A stretch of 62,206 nt of DNA. It comes from Arthrobacter sp. Leaf141 (GTDB lineage: Bacteria > Actinomycetota > Actinomycetes > Actinomycetales > Micrococcaceae). Within the stretch, counting starts at the first letter, position 1. The number at the start of each line of letters is the position of its first letter. A model generated the notes under the pieces. That model saw only the letters and a list, made by a program, of their open reading frames with translations, was not told where the DNA came from and ran no database searches. Made by a program: the position numbers and the translations under genes. Below are positions 29,542 through 37,926 of this stretch, in pieces. The stretch is from assembly GCF_001424565.1 (NCBI RefSeq), contig NZ_LMOL01000005.1, forward strand, positions 872,187-934,392, given 5' to 3'.

Positions 29542-30278
29542 TGCCGGGCACAGGCACCGGGCAGGGCCGGGCCCTGGCGACGCCGTTCGGGCGCGTCGCG
29601 GGCATCCTCTTTGACATCGACGACACCCTGGTGGATCTGGGGTACGCCATGACCACCGCGTTGCGCGAAGTCAGCGAGCACCTCCTGCCGGGCCTTGACC
29701 AGGCCGGCTGGGACCGCTTCGGCCGGATCTTTACCCACGAAAGCACCCACTACTACGATTCCTACCTCGCCGGGGAGCTGACGTTCAACGAACAGCGGCT
29801 GCTGCGGGGACGCGCGGCCCTGGGCCACTTCGGGGTGGACCTGGTGGATGAGGTCGAATCCCACCGCTGGCTGATGGCCTACGCCGATAAACAGCCGACC
29901 TACGTCAAACCGTTTCCGGATGTGCTGCCGCTCCTGGACGCTCTGGACGCCGCCGGGATTCCCTACGGTGCGGTCAGCAACAACGTCCACGACTACCAGC
30001 GGGCCAAGCTGGACAGCGCCGGGCTGTCCCGCGTTGGCACGCTGGTGGGCACAGACACGCTGGGCGTTGTGAAACCCGATCCTGCCATCTACCTCGAGGG
30101 TGTCCGGCTCCTCGGCACGGAGCCAGGCGGGACCCTCTACGTGGGCGACAACCTGCTCCTGGACGCGGAAGGCTCGACGGCGGCAGGCCTGCTGGGCGTT
30201 TGGCTCAACAGGACAGGGGAGCCCGGCGCGGGCTACAGCGGTCCCGTGGTCCAGTCCCTGTCCGAACTGGTTCCCTGA
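29541..30278 (+). CDS. HAD-superfamily hydrolase
   Basis: A 245-residue phosphatase-like protein. Motif I is GILFDIDDTLVDLG (two catalytic Asp), motif II is GAVSNNV, motif III is the Lys in GVVKPDPAIY, and motif IV is YVGDNLLLDAEGS. A helical cap lies between motifs I and II (subclass IA). It overlaps the gltX stop by one base (TGATG), so the two are translationally coupled. Substrate unknown; such proteins dephosphorylate small metabolites. A perfect 16-bp terminator follows at 30298. Confidence 0.92.
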   Translation: MPGTGTGQGRALATPFGRVAGILFDIDDTLVDLGYAMTTALREVSEHLLPGLDQAGWDRFGRIFTHESTHYYDSYLAGELTFNEQRLLRGRAALGHFGVDLVDEVESHRWLMAYADKQPTYVKPFPDVLPLLDALDAAGIPYGAVSNNVHDYQRAKLDSAGLSRVGTLVGTDTLGVVKPDPAIYLEGVRLLGTEPGGTLYVGDNLLLDAEGSTAAGLLGVWLNRTGEPGAGYSGPVVQSLSELVP

Positions 30279-30297
30279 CCGCTGGGTTCCTGCCATC

Positions 30298-30337
30298 AGG
30301 AAAGGTCCGTCAGTTGCGGCTGACGGACCTTTCCTGT
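30298..30337 (+). terminator. Terminator of gltX-HAD
   Basis: AGGAAAGGTCCGTCAG, loop TTGCGG, CTGACGGACCTTTCCT: a perfect 16-bp hairpin 20 bases past the stop. It has A- and T-rich bases inside the arms rather than a long T run after it. Confidence 0.75.
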
Positions 30338-30387
30338 CCGGGACCTTCCTGCCCTGAAGGCGGCCCAGGACACGGCAGCTCGCCGAT

Positions 30388-30416
30388 TTGTGCGAGCCGC
30401 GAGACTCGGGTAGAGT
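30388..30416 (+). promoter_or_regulatory. Promoter of tRNA-Gln
   Basis: TTGTGC (30388-30393), 17 bases, TAGAGT (30411-30416). The same TAGAGT -10 is used upstream of tRNA-Lys. It reads toward the tRNA starting at 30481. Confidence 0.55.
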
Positions 30417-30480
30417 AATTTCTCGTGCTGAGGCGCACGGAGCGGGGCGAAAGCCCGGAATTCCGGCCCCAAAGTATCAT

Positions 30481-30552
30481 TGGGATATGGTGTAATTGGC
30501 AACACTACGGTTTCTGGTACCGTCATTCTAGGTTCGAGTCCTGGTATCCCAG
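30481..30552 (+). tRNA. tRNA-Gln (CTG)
   Basis: A 72-base cloverleaf: acceptor TGGGATA/TATCCCA, D-stem GTGT/ACAC, anticodon stem ACGGT/ACCGT around TTCTGGT (anticodon CTG), then the T-loop TTCGAGT. CCA is not encoded. Confidence 0.96.
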
Positions 30553-30679
30553 CTCTGTTTGGAAGGCTGAAAAGCTGTTCACCCAGAACGTTTCATCCGG
30601 TCCGCCGATTTGAAACGGAAGCAAAGTGTATGAAATAATCACTGAGCTTGTCCGGCAGGAATGCGGGACGGAAGTACTT

Positions 30680-30752
30680 GGCCCCATCGTATAGCGGCCT
30701 AGTACGCTGCCCTCTCACGGCGGTAACGCGGGTTCGAATCCCGCTGGGGTCA
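30680..30752 (+). tRNA. tRNA-Glu (CTC)
   Basis: A 73-base cloverleaf: acceptor GGCCCCA/TGGGGTC with one G-U, anticodon stem CTGCC/GGCGG around CTCTCAC (anticodon CTC), T-stem CGGG/CCCG around TTCGAAT, discriminator A. It lies 127 bases after tRNA-Gln with no promoter I can see between, so they may be co-transcribed. Confidence 0.95.
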
Positions 30753-30757
30753 CACAT

Positions 30758-30794
30758 GAAATGGTCCCGGGCATCCGCCCGGGACCATTTTTGC
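30758..30794 (+). terminator. Terminator after tRNA-Glu
   Basis: AAATGGTCCCGGGC, loop ATCC, GCCCGGGACCATTTTTG: a perfect 14-bp hairpin with a T run, 5 bases past the tRNA. Confidence 0.9.
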
Positions 30795-30819
30795 TTAACC
30801 AAACTGGCATGATGGTCCT

Positions 30820-32586
30820 GTGACCACCCGGAACGAGCCGCACACCACGGTCCCAGCGCAGGGACCGCACGATTCCGCCGCGGTGCAATTGCTTGAAGCC
30901 GTCCGCAGTGGCCTTGCCGCGGTGACCCTGCCACTCGAATTACCCGCCGCCGGCCAGGCCCGCCGGGATGCCGCCAATGCCGTCGCCCAGCTTGATGACT
31001 ACATCCTTCCCCGCTACCGCAGCCTGGAGGCGCCGTTGCTGGCCGTCGTCGGCGGATCAACCGGCGCCGGCAAATCCACGCTGGTCAATGCCTTGGTGGG
31101 CCATCCCGTCACCCGCTCCGGTGCCATCCGGCCAACCACCCGCCAGCCCGTCCTTCTGCACCACCCCTCGGAAGGGCGCTGGTTTGACGGCCAACGGGTG
31201 CTGCCGGGCCTGGGCCGGATCAGGGGCCCGCTGGCGGACACCCCGGGGCCACCGGATCCGGGCAGCCCGGCTACCGCGCCCGCCCTGGAGCTCCTGGCTG
31301 ACCCCGCGGTCCCCCAAGGGATCGCCCTCCTCGACGCCCCGGACGTGGACTCCATCGCCGACGGGAACCGTGCCCTGGCGGGCCAGCTGCTGGCGGCCGC
31401 CGATCTGTGGATCTTTGTCACTACGGCGAACCGGTACGCCGATGCCGTGCCTTGGCAGCTGCTCCTGAATGCAGCGTCGCGGGACATTATGGTGGCAGTG
31501 GTGCTGGACCGTGTTCCGCCCGGCGCCGAAGACGAAGTGAGCGCGGACCTGCGTTCCCTCCTGGACCGGGAAGGCCTCGGCGCCGCCCGGCTTTTTGTGA
31601 TCCCCGAGACCAGCCCTGACGTCCTGGGCATGCTCCCCGCCGGGATGGTCGGGCCGTTGCGGACGTGGCTGGAAGAACTGGCTGCCGATGCCGCCGGCCG
31701 GGCCGGGGTTGCCCGGCGCACCCTGAACGGCGCAGTCCGGGCGCTGGCGGCCCGGATTTCCGTTGTCGCCCAGGCGTCGGACGAACAGCGGGACGCCGCG
31801 GCACGGCTGGCGGACGGTGCTGAGGCTGCCTACAGCAATGCCGCGGCCCGGATCCTCGAGGCGAGCAGGGACGGCGCGCTGCTTCGGGGCGAGGTGCTGG
31901 CCCGGTGGCAGGACTTTGTGGGCACCGGCGAGTTCTTCCGCACCCTGGAACAGAATGTGGGCCGCTTCCGGGACCGCATGGGTGCGTTTTTCCGGGGCGA
32001 ACCGGAGCCCGCGGTCAGAGTGGAAGCTGCCATCGAAACCGGCCTGCTTGCTGTCATCACCGACCAGGCAGCGAAGGCCGCCGAGGAGGCAGACCAGTGG
32101 TGGCGCTCCGACCCTGCCGGCCGCCACCTCCTCGGGGCCGCGGACCTGTCCACCACCTCGCCCGGCTTCGGTGCCCGCGCTTCGGCCGAAATCCGGGCCT
32201 GGCAGGAAGCCCTGATGGAGCTCATCCGGACTGAGGGCCAGGGGAAGCGGACACAGGCGCGGTGGCTTTCCTTCGGCATCAATGGGCTCGGCGCCGCGTT
32301 GATGATTGTGGTTTTTTCCATGACCGCCGGGCTCACCGGACTTGAGGTGGGGGTAGCCGGCGGGACGGCCGTGGTGGGCCAGCGGCTGCTTGAAGCCGTG
32401 TTTGGTGAGGATGCCGTGCGCCGGATGGCGGAGAAGGCACGGGAGGACCTCGCCGCCCGCTGCGTGCGGCTCCTGGCGGACGAGCAGCAGACATTCCTCA
32501 GCCTGCTGCCCCAAACCGGGGACGCCGCCACGCAGGCCCTTGCTGCGCAGTCCCGGGACCTGCTCCGGCTCGCGGAGCAGGCGTGA
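30820..32586 (+). CDS. Dynamin-like GTPase, membrane-associated (first of a pair)
   Basis: A 588-residue protein. The P-loop is GGSTGAGKST (residues 78-87), followed by a switch I Thr in IRPTTRQPV. The switch II motif is DAPDVDSI (172-175 D-A-P-D), lacking the Gly of the usual DxxG. Where NKxD is expected the sequence is VVLDRVPPG, so guanine recognition may be altered. A long helical region follows, then one or two membrane segments near residues 487-515 (GLGAALMIVVFSMTAGLTG). This suits bacterial dynamin-like proteins, which work as pairs on membranes. The GTG start follows a possible CATGAT -10; the next gene overlaps by GTGA. Confidence 0.8.
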   Translation: MTTRNEPHTTVPAQGPHDSAAVQLLEAVRSGLAAVTLPLELPAAGQARRDAANAVAQLDDYILPRYRSLEAPLLAVVGGSTGAGKSTLVNALVGHPVTRSGAIRPTTRQPVLLHHPSEGRWFDGQRVLPGLGRIRGPLADTPGPPDPGSPATAPALELLADPAVPQGIALLDAPDVDSIADGNRALAGQLLAAADLWIFVTTANRYADAVPWQLLLNAASRDIMVAVVLDRVPPGAEDEVSADLRSLLDREGLGAARLFVIPETSPDVLGMLPAGMVGPLRTWLEELAADAAGRAGVARRTLNGAVRALAARISVVAQASDEQRDAAARLADGAEAAYSNAAARILEASRDGALLRGEVLARWQDFVGTGEFFRTLEQNVGRFRDRMGAFFRGEPEPAVRVEAAIETGLLAVITDQAAKAAEEADQWWRSDPAGRHLLGAADLSTTSPGFGARASAEIRAWQEALMELIRTEGQGKRTQARWLSFGINGLGAALMIVVFSMTAGLTGLEVGVAGGTAVVGQRLLEAVFGEDAVRRMAEKAREDLAARCVRLLADEQQTFLSLLPQTGDAATQALAAQSRDLLRLAEQA

Positions 32587-34199
32587 GCCGCCATAGCGGG
32601 GCCAGGGAGTTCTCAAGCCTGGACCGCAGGCTGCAGGCGCTGCACGACGCCGTTGACGCGGCGGCCGGCGTCCTTCCCGAGCCGCCGCTGCAGGCAGTGC
32701 TGGAGGTCCTGGCGCGTGCCAGCTCACGCCGCTCGCTGTCCGCCGACCATACGGTGGTTGGTTTTTTCGGCGCCACGGGCAGCGGGAAATCCTCGCTGTT
32801 CAATGCCGTCAGTGGCGCAGCCATCGCGATGACGGCCGCCCGCCGTCCCACCACATCGGAACCACTGGCAGGCGTCTGGGGTGCGGACGGCAGCGGACCG
32901 ATCCTCGACTGGCTCGATGTGGGCCAGCGGCACCGGGCAGATCCCGTGGAAGGCTTCGCGGACGAGTCCACCGGGCTGATCCTGCTGGACCTGCCCGACT
33001 TCGACTCGACCAGGGAAGCCAACCGCGCCGTTGTTCAACGGATGGTGGGCTTGGTGGATGTGCTGGTCTGGGTCCTGGACCCGCAGAAATACGCCGATGC
33101 AGCAGTGCACCAGGGCTTCCTCGCACCGCTGGCAGCCCACGGCGCCGTGACCCTGGTGGTGCTGAACCAGGTGGACCGATTGCCGTCGCCCGATGTGGCA
33201 CCGGTCCTCGAATCACTCCGTGGCATCCTCTCCGGTGAAGGACTGGGCGCGGTGCGGGTGCTGGCTGCATCCGCGGTGACCGGACAAGGCGTTGACGCGG
33301 TGCGGACGGCCATCCGCACCGCTGCCGTGCAACGCAGGGCACAAGGACAGCGGCTGGCTGCGGATGTGGCCAGGGCGGCAGAGGAGCTGGCTGCTGTGTC
33401 CGGATCCGGCAGGGCCGCTGGAGTGCAGCCGGCGTCCAGGAAGCAGCTGGCGGCGGAACTGGCCGCCGCGGCGAACGTCCCGGTGGTGGTGCGCGCCGTG
33501 GCCCGCTCCTACCGGTTGGAGGCAACCCGCAGGACCGGCTGGCCCGTCACCCGTTGGCTGGCGAGGTTCCGGCCTGACCCGTTGCGCCGGCTCAACCTGC
33601 GCAGCAGCGCCCCTGCCGAAGTGAACCGGACGTCGCTGCCCCCGGCCGGAGCTCCGGAACAGGCACGCACTGACGCTGCGGTCCGCGCATTTGCTGATGC
33701 CGCCGGCGCGGGGGCTCCGGGTCCGTGGCGCGCGGCCATTCGGGCTGCGGCCCGGGAGGCACGCGACCGGTTGCCTGACGCGCTGGACCAAGCCATTGCG
33801 GGAACAGACCTCGCTGCCAACAAGAGGTCCTGGTGGTGGGGAGTGTTCAATGCGGTGCAATGGCTGGCACTGCTCACGGCCGCGGCGGGACTTGGCTGGT
33901 TGGCGGTCCTGGCCGGCCTGGGCTACCTGCAACTGCCCGTGCCGGAGGTTCCGCGGGTGGAAGGCTGGCCCGTCCCCACGGTGTTGATCGGGTTGGGTGT
34001 GGTCCTGGGGATTTTCCTGGCCCTCGCCGGGAGGTTCCTCGCGGCCGGCGCAGCAGCCGCGCGGGCGGCCACGGCCCGGCGCCGCCTCCATATGGCGGTG
34101 GCTGCCGTGGCCCAGGAGCAGGTGGTGGGCCCGGTGGAGCGGGCGGTGGATCGGTCCGCAGCCTTCGCTGCGGCCCTCAAGAAGGCCTCAGCCAGGTAG
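32583..34199 (+). CDS. Dynamin-like GTPase, membrane-associated (second of a pair)
   Basis: A 538-residue partner of the preceding GTPase, overlapping it by four bases (GTGA). P-loop GATGSGKSS starts at residue 63; switch I is RRPTTSEPL; switch II is DLPDFDST (D136-L-P-D139), again without Gly; the base-recognition motif NQVD (195-198) is present. The C-terminal third has two spans (about 424-450 and 467-490) and a basic end. In the pair, only this protein keeps the NKxD-type motif, so one subunit may be the active GTPase and the other regulatory. Paired dynamin-like proteins in Streptomyces (DynA/DynB) act at division septa; a role in membrane remodelling here is inference. Confidence 0.8.
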   Translation: MSRHSGAREFSSLDRRLQALHDAVDAAAGVLPEPPLQAVLEVLARASSRRSLSADHTVVGFFGATGSGKSSLFNAVSGAAIAMTAARRPTTSEPLAGVWGADGSGPILDWLDVGQRHRADPVEGFADESTGLILLDLPDFDSTREANRAVVQRMVGLVDVLVWVLDPQKYADAAVHQGFLAPLAAHGAVTLVVLNQVDRLPSPDVAPVLESLRGILSGEGLGAVRVLAASAVTGQGVDAVRTAIRTAAVQRRAQGQRLAADVARAAEELAAVSGSGRAAGVQPASRKQLAAELAAAANVPVVVRAVARSYRLEATRRTGWPVTRWLARFRPDPLRRLNLRSSAPAEVNRTSLPPAGAPEQARTDAAVRAFADAAGAGAPGPWRAAIRAAAREARDRLPDALDQAIAGTDLAANKRSWWWGVFNAVQWLALLTAAAGLGWLAVLAGLGYLQLPVPEVPRVEGWPVPTVLIGLGVVLGIFLALAGRFLAAGAAAARAATARRRLHMAVAAVAQEQVVGPVERAVDRSAAFAAALKKASAR

Positions 34200-34240
34200 G
34201 GGAGCCAGAGCCGGCCGCGCGTTTACGGCCCGGGCGCAGG

Positions 34241-34792
34241 CTACTGCGCTGCGGCCTGTAACACCGCGACGGCGTCACGCACCTTGATGAGGGTGCGCAG
34301 GTTCCGGGTGGTGGTGGCCGATTTGAATTTTGGTTTGGCGGTGAGTTTGCTGAACGGGCTGTCCAGGGTCCCGCCCGCAGGAGCCAGCCACGCAACGGCC
34401 TCCGGGGCAAGGCGTTGCCGGCTGGATTCAGGCAGGTCTGCAGCTGCCGCCATCAGGTCGTCCAGTGCCGCCGGCTCCGACGACACGGTCACGTACGTGT
34501 GGGTGGACTTGTCGTGCTCGGGGTAAGGGCACGCGGCCACCAGCTGGGCAACCCTGCCGGCCGCCAGGACCACCACCCAGGCGTCATAGCCGAAGGCCTT
34601 CCGCAGGCATTCCTCGATGTCCTTTTTGACGTCCGCTGCGGCCGAGGTGCTGGAAAGCACCACGTTGCCGCTGGCCAGGAGCGTCCGCACGTCTGGATAG
34701 CCGCGCTCCACCAGGGCTTTGCGGAGGTCCGCCATCTTGATGTTGATCCCGCCTACATTGATGCCGCGGAGAAAAACTGCGTAGCTGCCCAT
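34241..34792 (-). CDS. DUF1697-family protein
   Basis: A 183-residue soluble protein. The N-terminus SYAVFLRGINVGGINIKMADL and the following TLLASGNVVLSS are the hallmark of the DUF1697 family, whose biochemical role is unknown. The ATG at 34792 is chosen because it gives this family N-terminus directly; the frame continues upstream over 31 unlikely residues that overlap the neighbouring gene. It lies 41 bases downstream of the IclR-type regulator gene on the same strand and could be co-transcribed with it. Confidence 0.88.
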   Translation of the reverse strand: MGSYAVFLRGINVGGINIKMADLRKALVERGYPDVRTLLASGNVVLSSTSAAADVKKDIEECLRKAFGYDAWVVVLAAGRVAQLVAACPYPEHDKSTHTYVTVSSEPAALDDLMAAAADLPESSRQRLAPEAVAWLAPAGGTLDSPFSKLTAKPKFKSATTTRNLRTLIKVRDAVAVLQAAAQ

Positions 34793-34833
34793 GCCCGAAA
34801 GCCTAGCGGCCCGGCGCGCCCGCGGGGGAGGGC

Positions 34834-35553
34834 TCAGTCGTTGTTTTTGCGCAGTGCCTCGGTCAGCACCCGGGCTGCGTTGCAAACCACTTCGGCGTGC
34901 AACCTGCCGGGCTGACGCGTGAGCCGTTCGATCGGGCCCGAAATGGAGACGGCCGCGATGACCCGGCCGGACGGGCCGCGCACCGGTGCCGAGACGGAAG
35001 CGACCCCGGGCTCGCGCTCGCCGAGGCTCTGCCCCCAGCCCCGCCGGCGGACGCCCGCCAGGACCGTGGGCGTGAAACGGGCCGACTGAAGGCCTTCAAG
35101 GAGGCGGTCATGGTCCTCCCAGGCGAGCAGGACCTGCGCGGCTGAGCCGGCCTTCATGGACAGCTGGGTGCCCACGGGAATGGTGTCGCGCAGGCCGATG
35201 GGCCGTTCAGCGGACGCCACGCAGACGCGCCAGTCACCCTGGCGCCGGAAAATCTGCGCACTTTCGCCGGTGGCATCGCGCAACTGCATCAGGACGGGGC
35301 CGGCAGAGGCGATCAGGCGGTCTTCGCCGGCGGCGGAGGCGAGCTCCACGAGGCGGCTGCCCAGCACGAACCGGCCCTGGATGTCGCGGCTGACCAGCCG
35401 GTGGTGCACCAGGGCCAGGGCCAGGCGGTGAACCGTGGGACGGGCCAGTCCCGTGGCAGCCACAAGCTGCGCCAAGGTGGTCGGGCCGGCCTCGAGCGCG
35501 TCAAGTACATGGGCCGCTTTATCAATGACGCCGACTCCACTAGAATTGTCCAT
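34834..35553 (-). CDS. ltbR: IclR-family regulator of leucine genes (LtbR/NdgR type)
   Basis: A 239-residue regulator: an N-terminal winged helix (VIDKAAHVLDALEAGPTTLA, then ATGLARPTVHRLALALVHH) and a C-terminal IclR effector domain (from about residue 75; SVSAPVRGPSGRVIAAVSISGP near the end). It is divergent from leuCD, the position held by LtbR in Corynebacterium and NdgR in Streptomyces, which repress leuB and leuCD. The ATG at 35553 begins MDNSSGVGVIDKAAHVLD as in those proteins; upstream codons cross the operator. The 15-bp palindrome at 35569-35583 sits 16-30 bases before this start, suggesting autoregulation. Symbol assigned by position and family, not by experiment. Confidence 0.88.
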   Translation of the reverse strand: MDNSSGVGVIDKAAHVLDALEAGPTTLAQLVAATGLARPTVHRLALALVHHRLVSRDIQGRFVLGSRLVELASAAGEDRLIASAGPVLMQLRDATGESAQIFRRQGDWRVCVASAERPIGLRDTIPVGTQLSMKAGSAAQVLLAWEDHDRLLEGLQSARFTPTVLAGVRRRGWGQSLGEREPGVASVSAPVRGPSGRVIAAVSISGPIERLTRQPGRLHAEVVCNAARVLTEALRKNND

Positions 35554-35568
35554 GTAATGATATTGCCG

Positions 35569-35583
35569 TCTCATTATCTGAGA
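35569..35583. promoter_or_regulatory. Palindromic operator between ltbR and leuC
   Basis: TCTCATTATCTGAGA: two perfect 5-base half-sites (TCTCA, TGAGA) around TTATC. It lies 16 bases before the regulator start and 84 bases before leuC. With the flanking GCCG it repeats in front of leuB (22946-22959), and a looser match lies before ilvD (4653-4667). It is the best candidate for the IclR-type regulator binding site. Confidence 0.65.
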
Positions 35584-35666
35584 TGCAAATCTTTCGGCTG
35601 GCGGATTGCAGAGCCGTACTGATTCAGTTGAGCTATTCAGCCAAACAGCAGTGAAGGGAGATGGCC

Positions 35667-37121
35667 ATGGCAAAGACATTGGCCGAGAAGGTCTGGGACG
35701 CACATGTGGTGCGTAAAGGGGACGGCGAAGGAGCCAACGCCCAGCCTGATCTTCTTTTCATCGACCTTCACCTGGTGCATGAGGTTACCTCGCCGCAGGC
35801 TTTTGAGGGCCTCCGGTTGGCGGGCCGGCCGCTGCGCCGTCCGGACCTGACGATCGCCACGGAGGACCATAACACCCCCACACTGGACATCGACAAGCCT
35901 ATCGCGGACCTGACCAGCCGCACCCAGATCCAGACACTGCGCAACAACTGCGCGGAGTTCGGGGTCCGGCTGCACAGCCTGGGCGACGCCGAACAGGGCA
36001 TTGTGCATGTGGTGGGCCCGCAGCTGGGCCTCACCCAGCCGGGCATGACCGTAGTGTGCGGCGACTCGCACACCTCCACCCATGGCGCCTTCGGTGCGCT
36101 GGCGATGGGCATCGGCACCTCCGAGGTGGAGCACGTGATGGCCACCCAGACGCTGTCCCTGAAGCCGTTCAAGACCATGGCCATCAACGTTGAAGGCACG
36201 CTGCGTCCCGGCGTCACGGCCAAGGACATTATCCTGGCCGTGATCGCCAAGATCGGGACCGGCGGCGGCCAGGGCTACGTCCTGGAGTACCGCGGCTCCG
36301 CCATCCGCGCGCTGTCCATGGACGCCCGGATGACCATCTGCAACATGTCCATCGAGGCCGGTGCCCGCGCAGGCATGGTCGCTCCGGACGAAACCACCTA
36401 CGCCTACATGCAGGGCCGCCCGCACGCTCCCGAAGGAGCGGACTGGGACGCCGCCGTCGAATACTGGAACACGCTGCGCACCGACGACGATGCCACCTTC
36501 GACGTCAGCGTTGACCTTGACGCCGACACGCTGGAGCCGTTTGTTACGTGGGGCACCAACCCCGGCCAGGGCGTCTCGCTGTCCCAGTCCGTGCCGCGCC
36601 CGGAGGACTTCGGCGACGAAAACGCCAAGGCCGCCGCGGAACGCGCACTGCAGTACATGGGATTGACCGCCGGCACGCCGATGAAGGACATCCGGGTGGA
36701 CACGGTCTTCCTGGGCTCCTGCACCAACTCCCGCATGGAGGACCTCCGTGCGGCCGCGGACATCGTCCGCGGCCGGGTCAAGGATCCGAACATCCGGATG
36801 CTGGTGGTACCCGGCTCGGCCCGGGTCCGGCTCGAAGCCGAAGCCGAGGGCCTGGATAAGGTCTTCACCGACTTCGGTGCCGAGTGGCGGTTCGCCGGCT
36901 GCTCGATGTGCCTGGGCATGAACCCGGACCAGCTCGAGGTGGGGGAGCGCTGCGCTTCCACCTCCAACCGCAACTTCGAAGGCCGGCAGGGCAAGGGTGG
37001 GCGCACCCACCTCGTCTCCCCGGTGGTCGCTGCAGCCACCGCAGTCCGCGGCACGCTCAGCTCCCCCTCGGACCTTGAGCCGGCCCCCGAATCCGCCGCC
37101 ATCCAGATCGACGCAGCCTAG
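35667..37121 (+). CDS. leuC: 3-isopropylmalate dehydratase, large subunit
   Basis: A 484-residue aconitase-type [4Fe-4S] protein that with LeuD isomerises 2- to 3-isopropylmalate. Cluster Cys are in [14 protein letters not shown] and [28 protein letters not shown] is the conserved substrate region. Two ATGs stand in frame at 35661 and 35667. The second is preferred because GAAGGGAG ends six bases before it but abuts the first, and because [11 protein letters not shown] is the usual N-terminus. leuD follows 8 bases later. Divergent from the IclR-type regulator with the palindromic operator between. Confidence 0.97.
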   Translation: MAKTLAEKVWDAHVVRKGDGEGANAQPDLLFIDLHLVHEVTSPQAFEGLRLAGRPLRRPDLTIATEDHNTPTLDIDKPIADLTSRTQIQTLRNNCAEFGVRLHSLGDAEQGIVHVVGPQLGLTQPGMTVVCGDSHTSTHGAFGALAMGIGTSEVEHVMATQTLSLKPFKTMAINVEGTLRPGVTAKDIILAVIAKIGTGGGQGYVLEYRGSAIRALSMDARMTICNMSIEAGARAGMVAPDETTYAYMQGRPHAPEGADWDAAVEYWNTLRTDDDATFDVSVDLDADTLEPFVTWGTNPGQGVSLSQSVPRPEDFGDENAKAAAERALQYMGLTAGTPMKDIRVDTVFLGSCTNSRMEDLRAAADIVRGRVKDPNIRMLVVPGSARVRLEAEAEGLDKVFTDFGAEWRFAGCSMCLGMNPDQLEVGERCASTSNRNFEGRQGKGGRTHLVSPVVAAATAVRGTLSSPSDLEPAPESAAIQIDAA

Positions 37122-37129
37122 GACACGCC

Positions 37130-37735
37130 ATGGAAAAGTTCACCAAGCACACCGGCACCGGCGTCCCGCTGCGCCAGAGCAACGTTGACACGGACCAGAT
37201 CATCCCCGCGGTGTACCTCAAACGCATCACCCGTACCGGGTTCGAGGACGCCCTGTTCTCCGCCTGGCGCAAGGACCCCGCCTTCATCCTGAACCAGGAG
37301 CCCTACAACACCGGCTCGGTGCTGGTGGCCGGCCCTGATTTCGGCACCGGGTCCTCCCGCGAGCACGCCGTCTGGGCCCTGAAGGACTACGGCTTCAAAG
37401 CCGTCCTGTCATCCCGTTTCGCGGACATCTTCCGCGGCAACTCCGGCAAGCAGGGCCTCCTGGCCGCCGAGGTTGCCCAGGATGACATCGAGCTGATCTG
37501 GAAAGAACTGGAGAACGCCCCCGGAACCCAGGTCACGGTTGATCTCGAGTCGAAGACCGTGGTGTGCGGCAACATCGTGGCGCCCTTCGAAATCGACGAC
37601 TACACCCGCTGGCGCCTACTGGAGGGCCTGGACGACATTGGCCTGACCCTCCAGCACGAGGAAGACATCACCGCTTACGAAGCCACCCGGCCGGTCTTCA
37701 AGCCGAAAACCCTTCCGGCGCGGCTGTCACAGTAG
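37130..37735 (+). CDS. leuD: 3-isopropylmalate dehydratase, small subunit
   Basis: A 201-residue swivel-domain subunit. [26 protein letters not shown] at the N-terminus and [22 protein letters not shown] are family signatures; the Ser-Ser-Arg loop contributes to the active site shared with LeuC. It begins 8 bases after leuC and is probably translated from re-initiating ribosomes. A strong terminator follows at 37751, so leuCD is a two-gene operon. Confidence 0.97.
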   Translation: MEKFTKHTGTGVPLRQSNVDTDQIIPAVYLKRITRTGFEDALFSAWRKDPAFILNQEPYNTGSVLVAGPDFGTGSSREHAVWALKDYGFKAVLSSRFADIFRGNSGKQGLLAAEVAQDDIELIWKELENAPGTQVTVDLESKTVVCGNIVAPFEIDDYTRWRLLEGLDDIGLTLQHEEDITAYEATRPVFKPKTLPARLSQ

Positions 37736-37750
37736 CTCCCGCCTCACAGC

Positions 37751-37798
37751 GGGGTGGCTCCCGTCCTGCAGTCCAGGACGGGTGCCACCCCTTTTTTG
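37751..37798 (+). terminator. Terminator of leuCD
   Basis: GGGGTGGC and GCCACCCC (8 bp) enclose an inner hairpin CCCGTCCTG-CAGT-CCAGGACGGG and are followed by six T. Confidence 0.9.
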
Positions 37799-37926
37799 TT
37801 GCCGTGGTGTTTACCGCCACGCCCTGCTTTCGGCCCCGCTTATTTCGGTTCGGTAAAGCCACCTCCTATGCTTGGTGGGAGCCTTTGCAAGGACTTGGGG
37901 GCGAGTGATCGTAAGGAAACCGGTAA

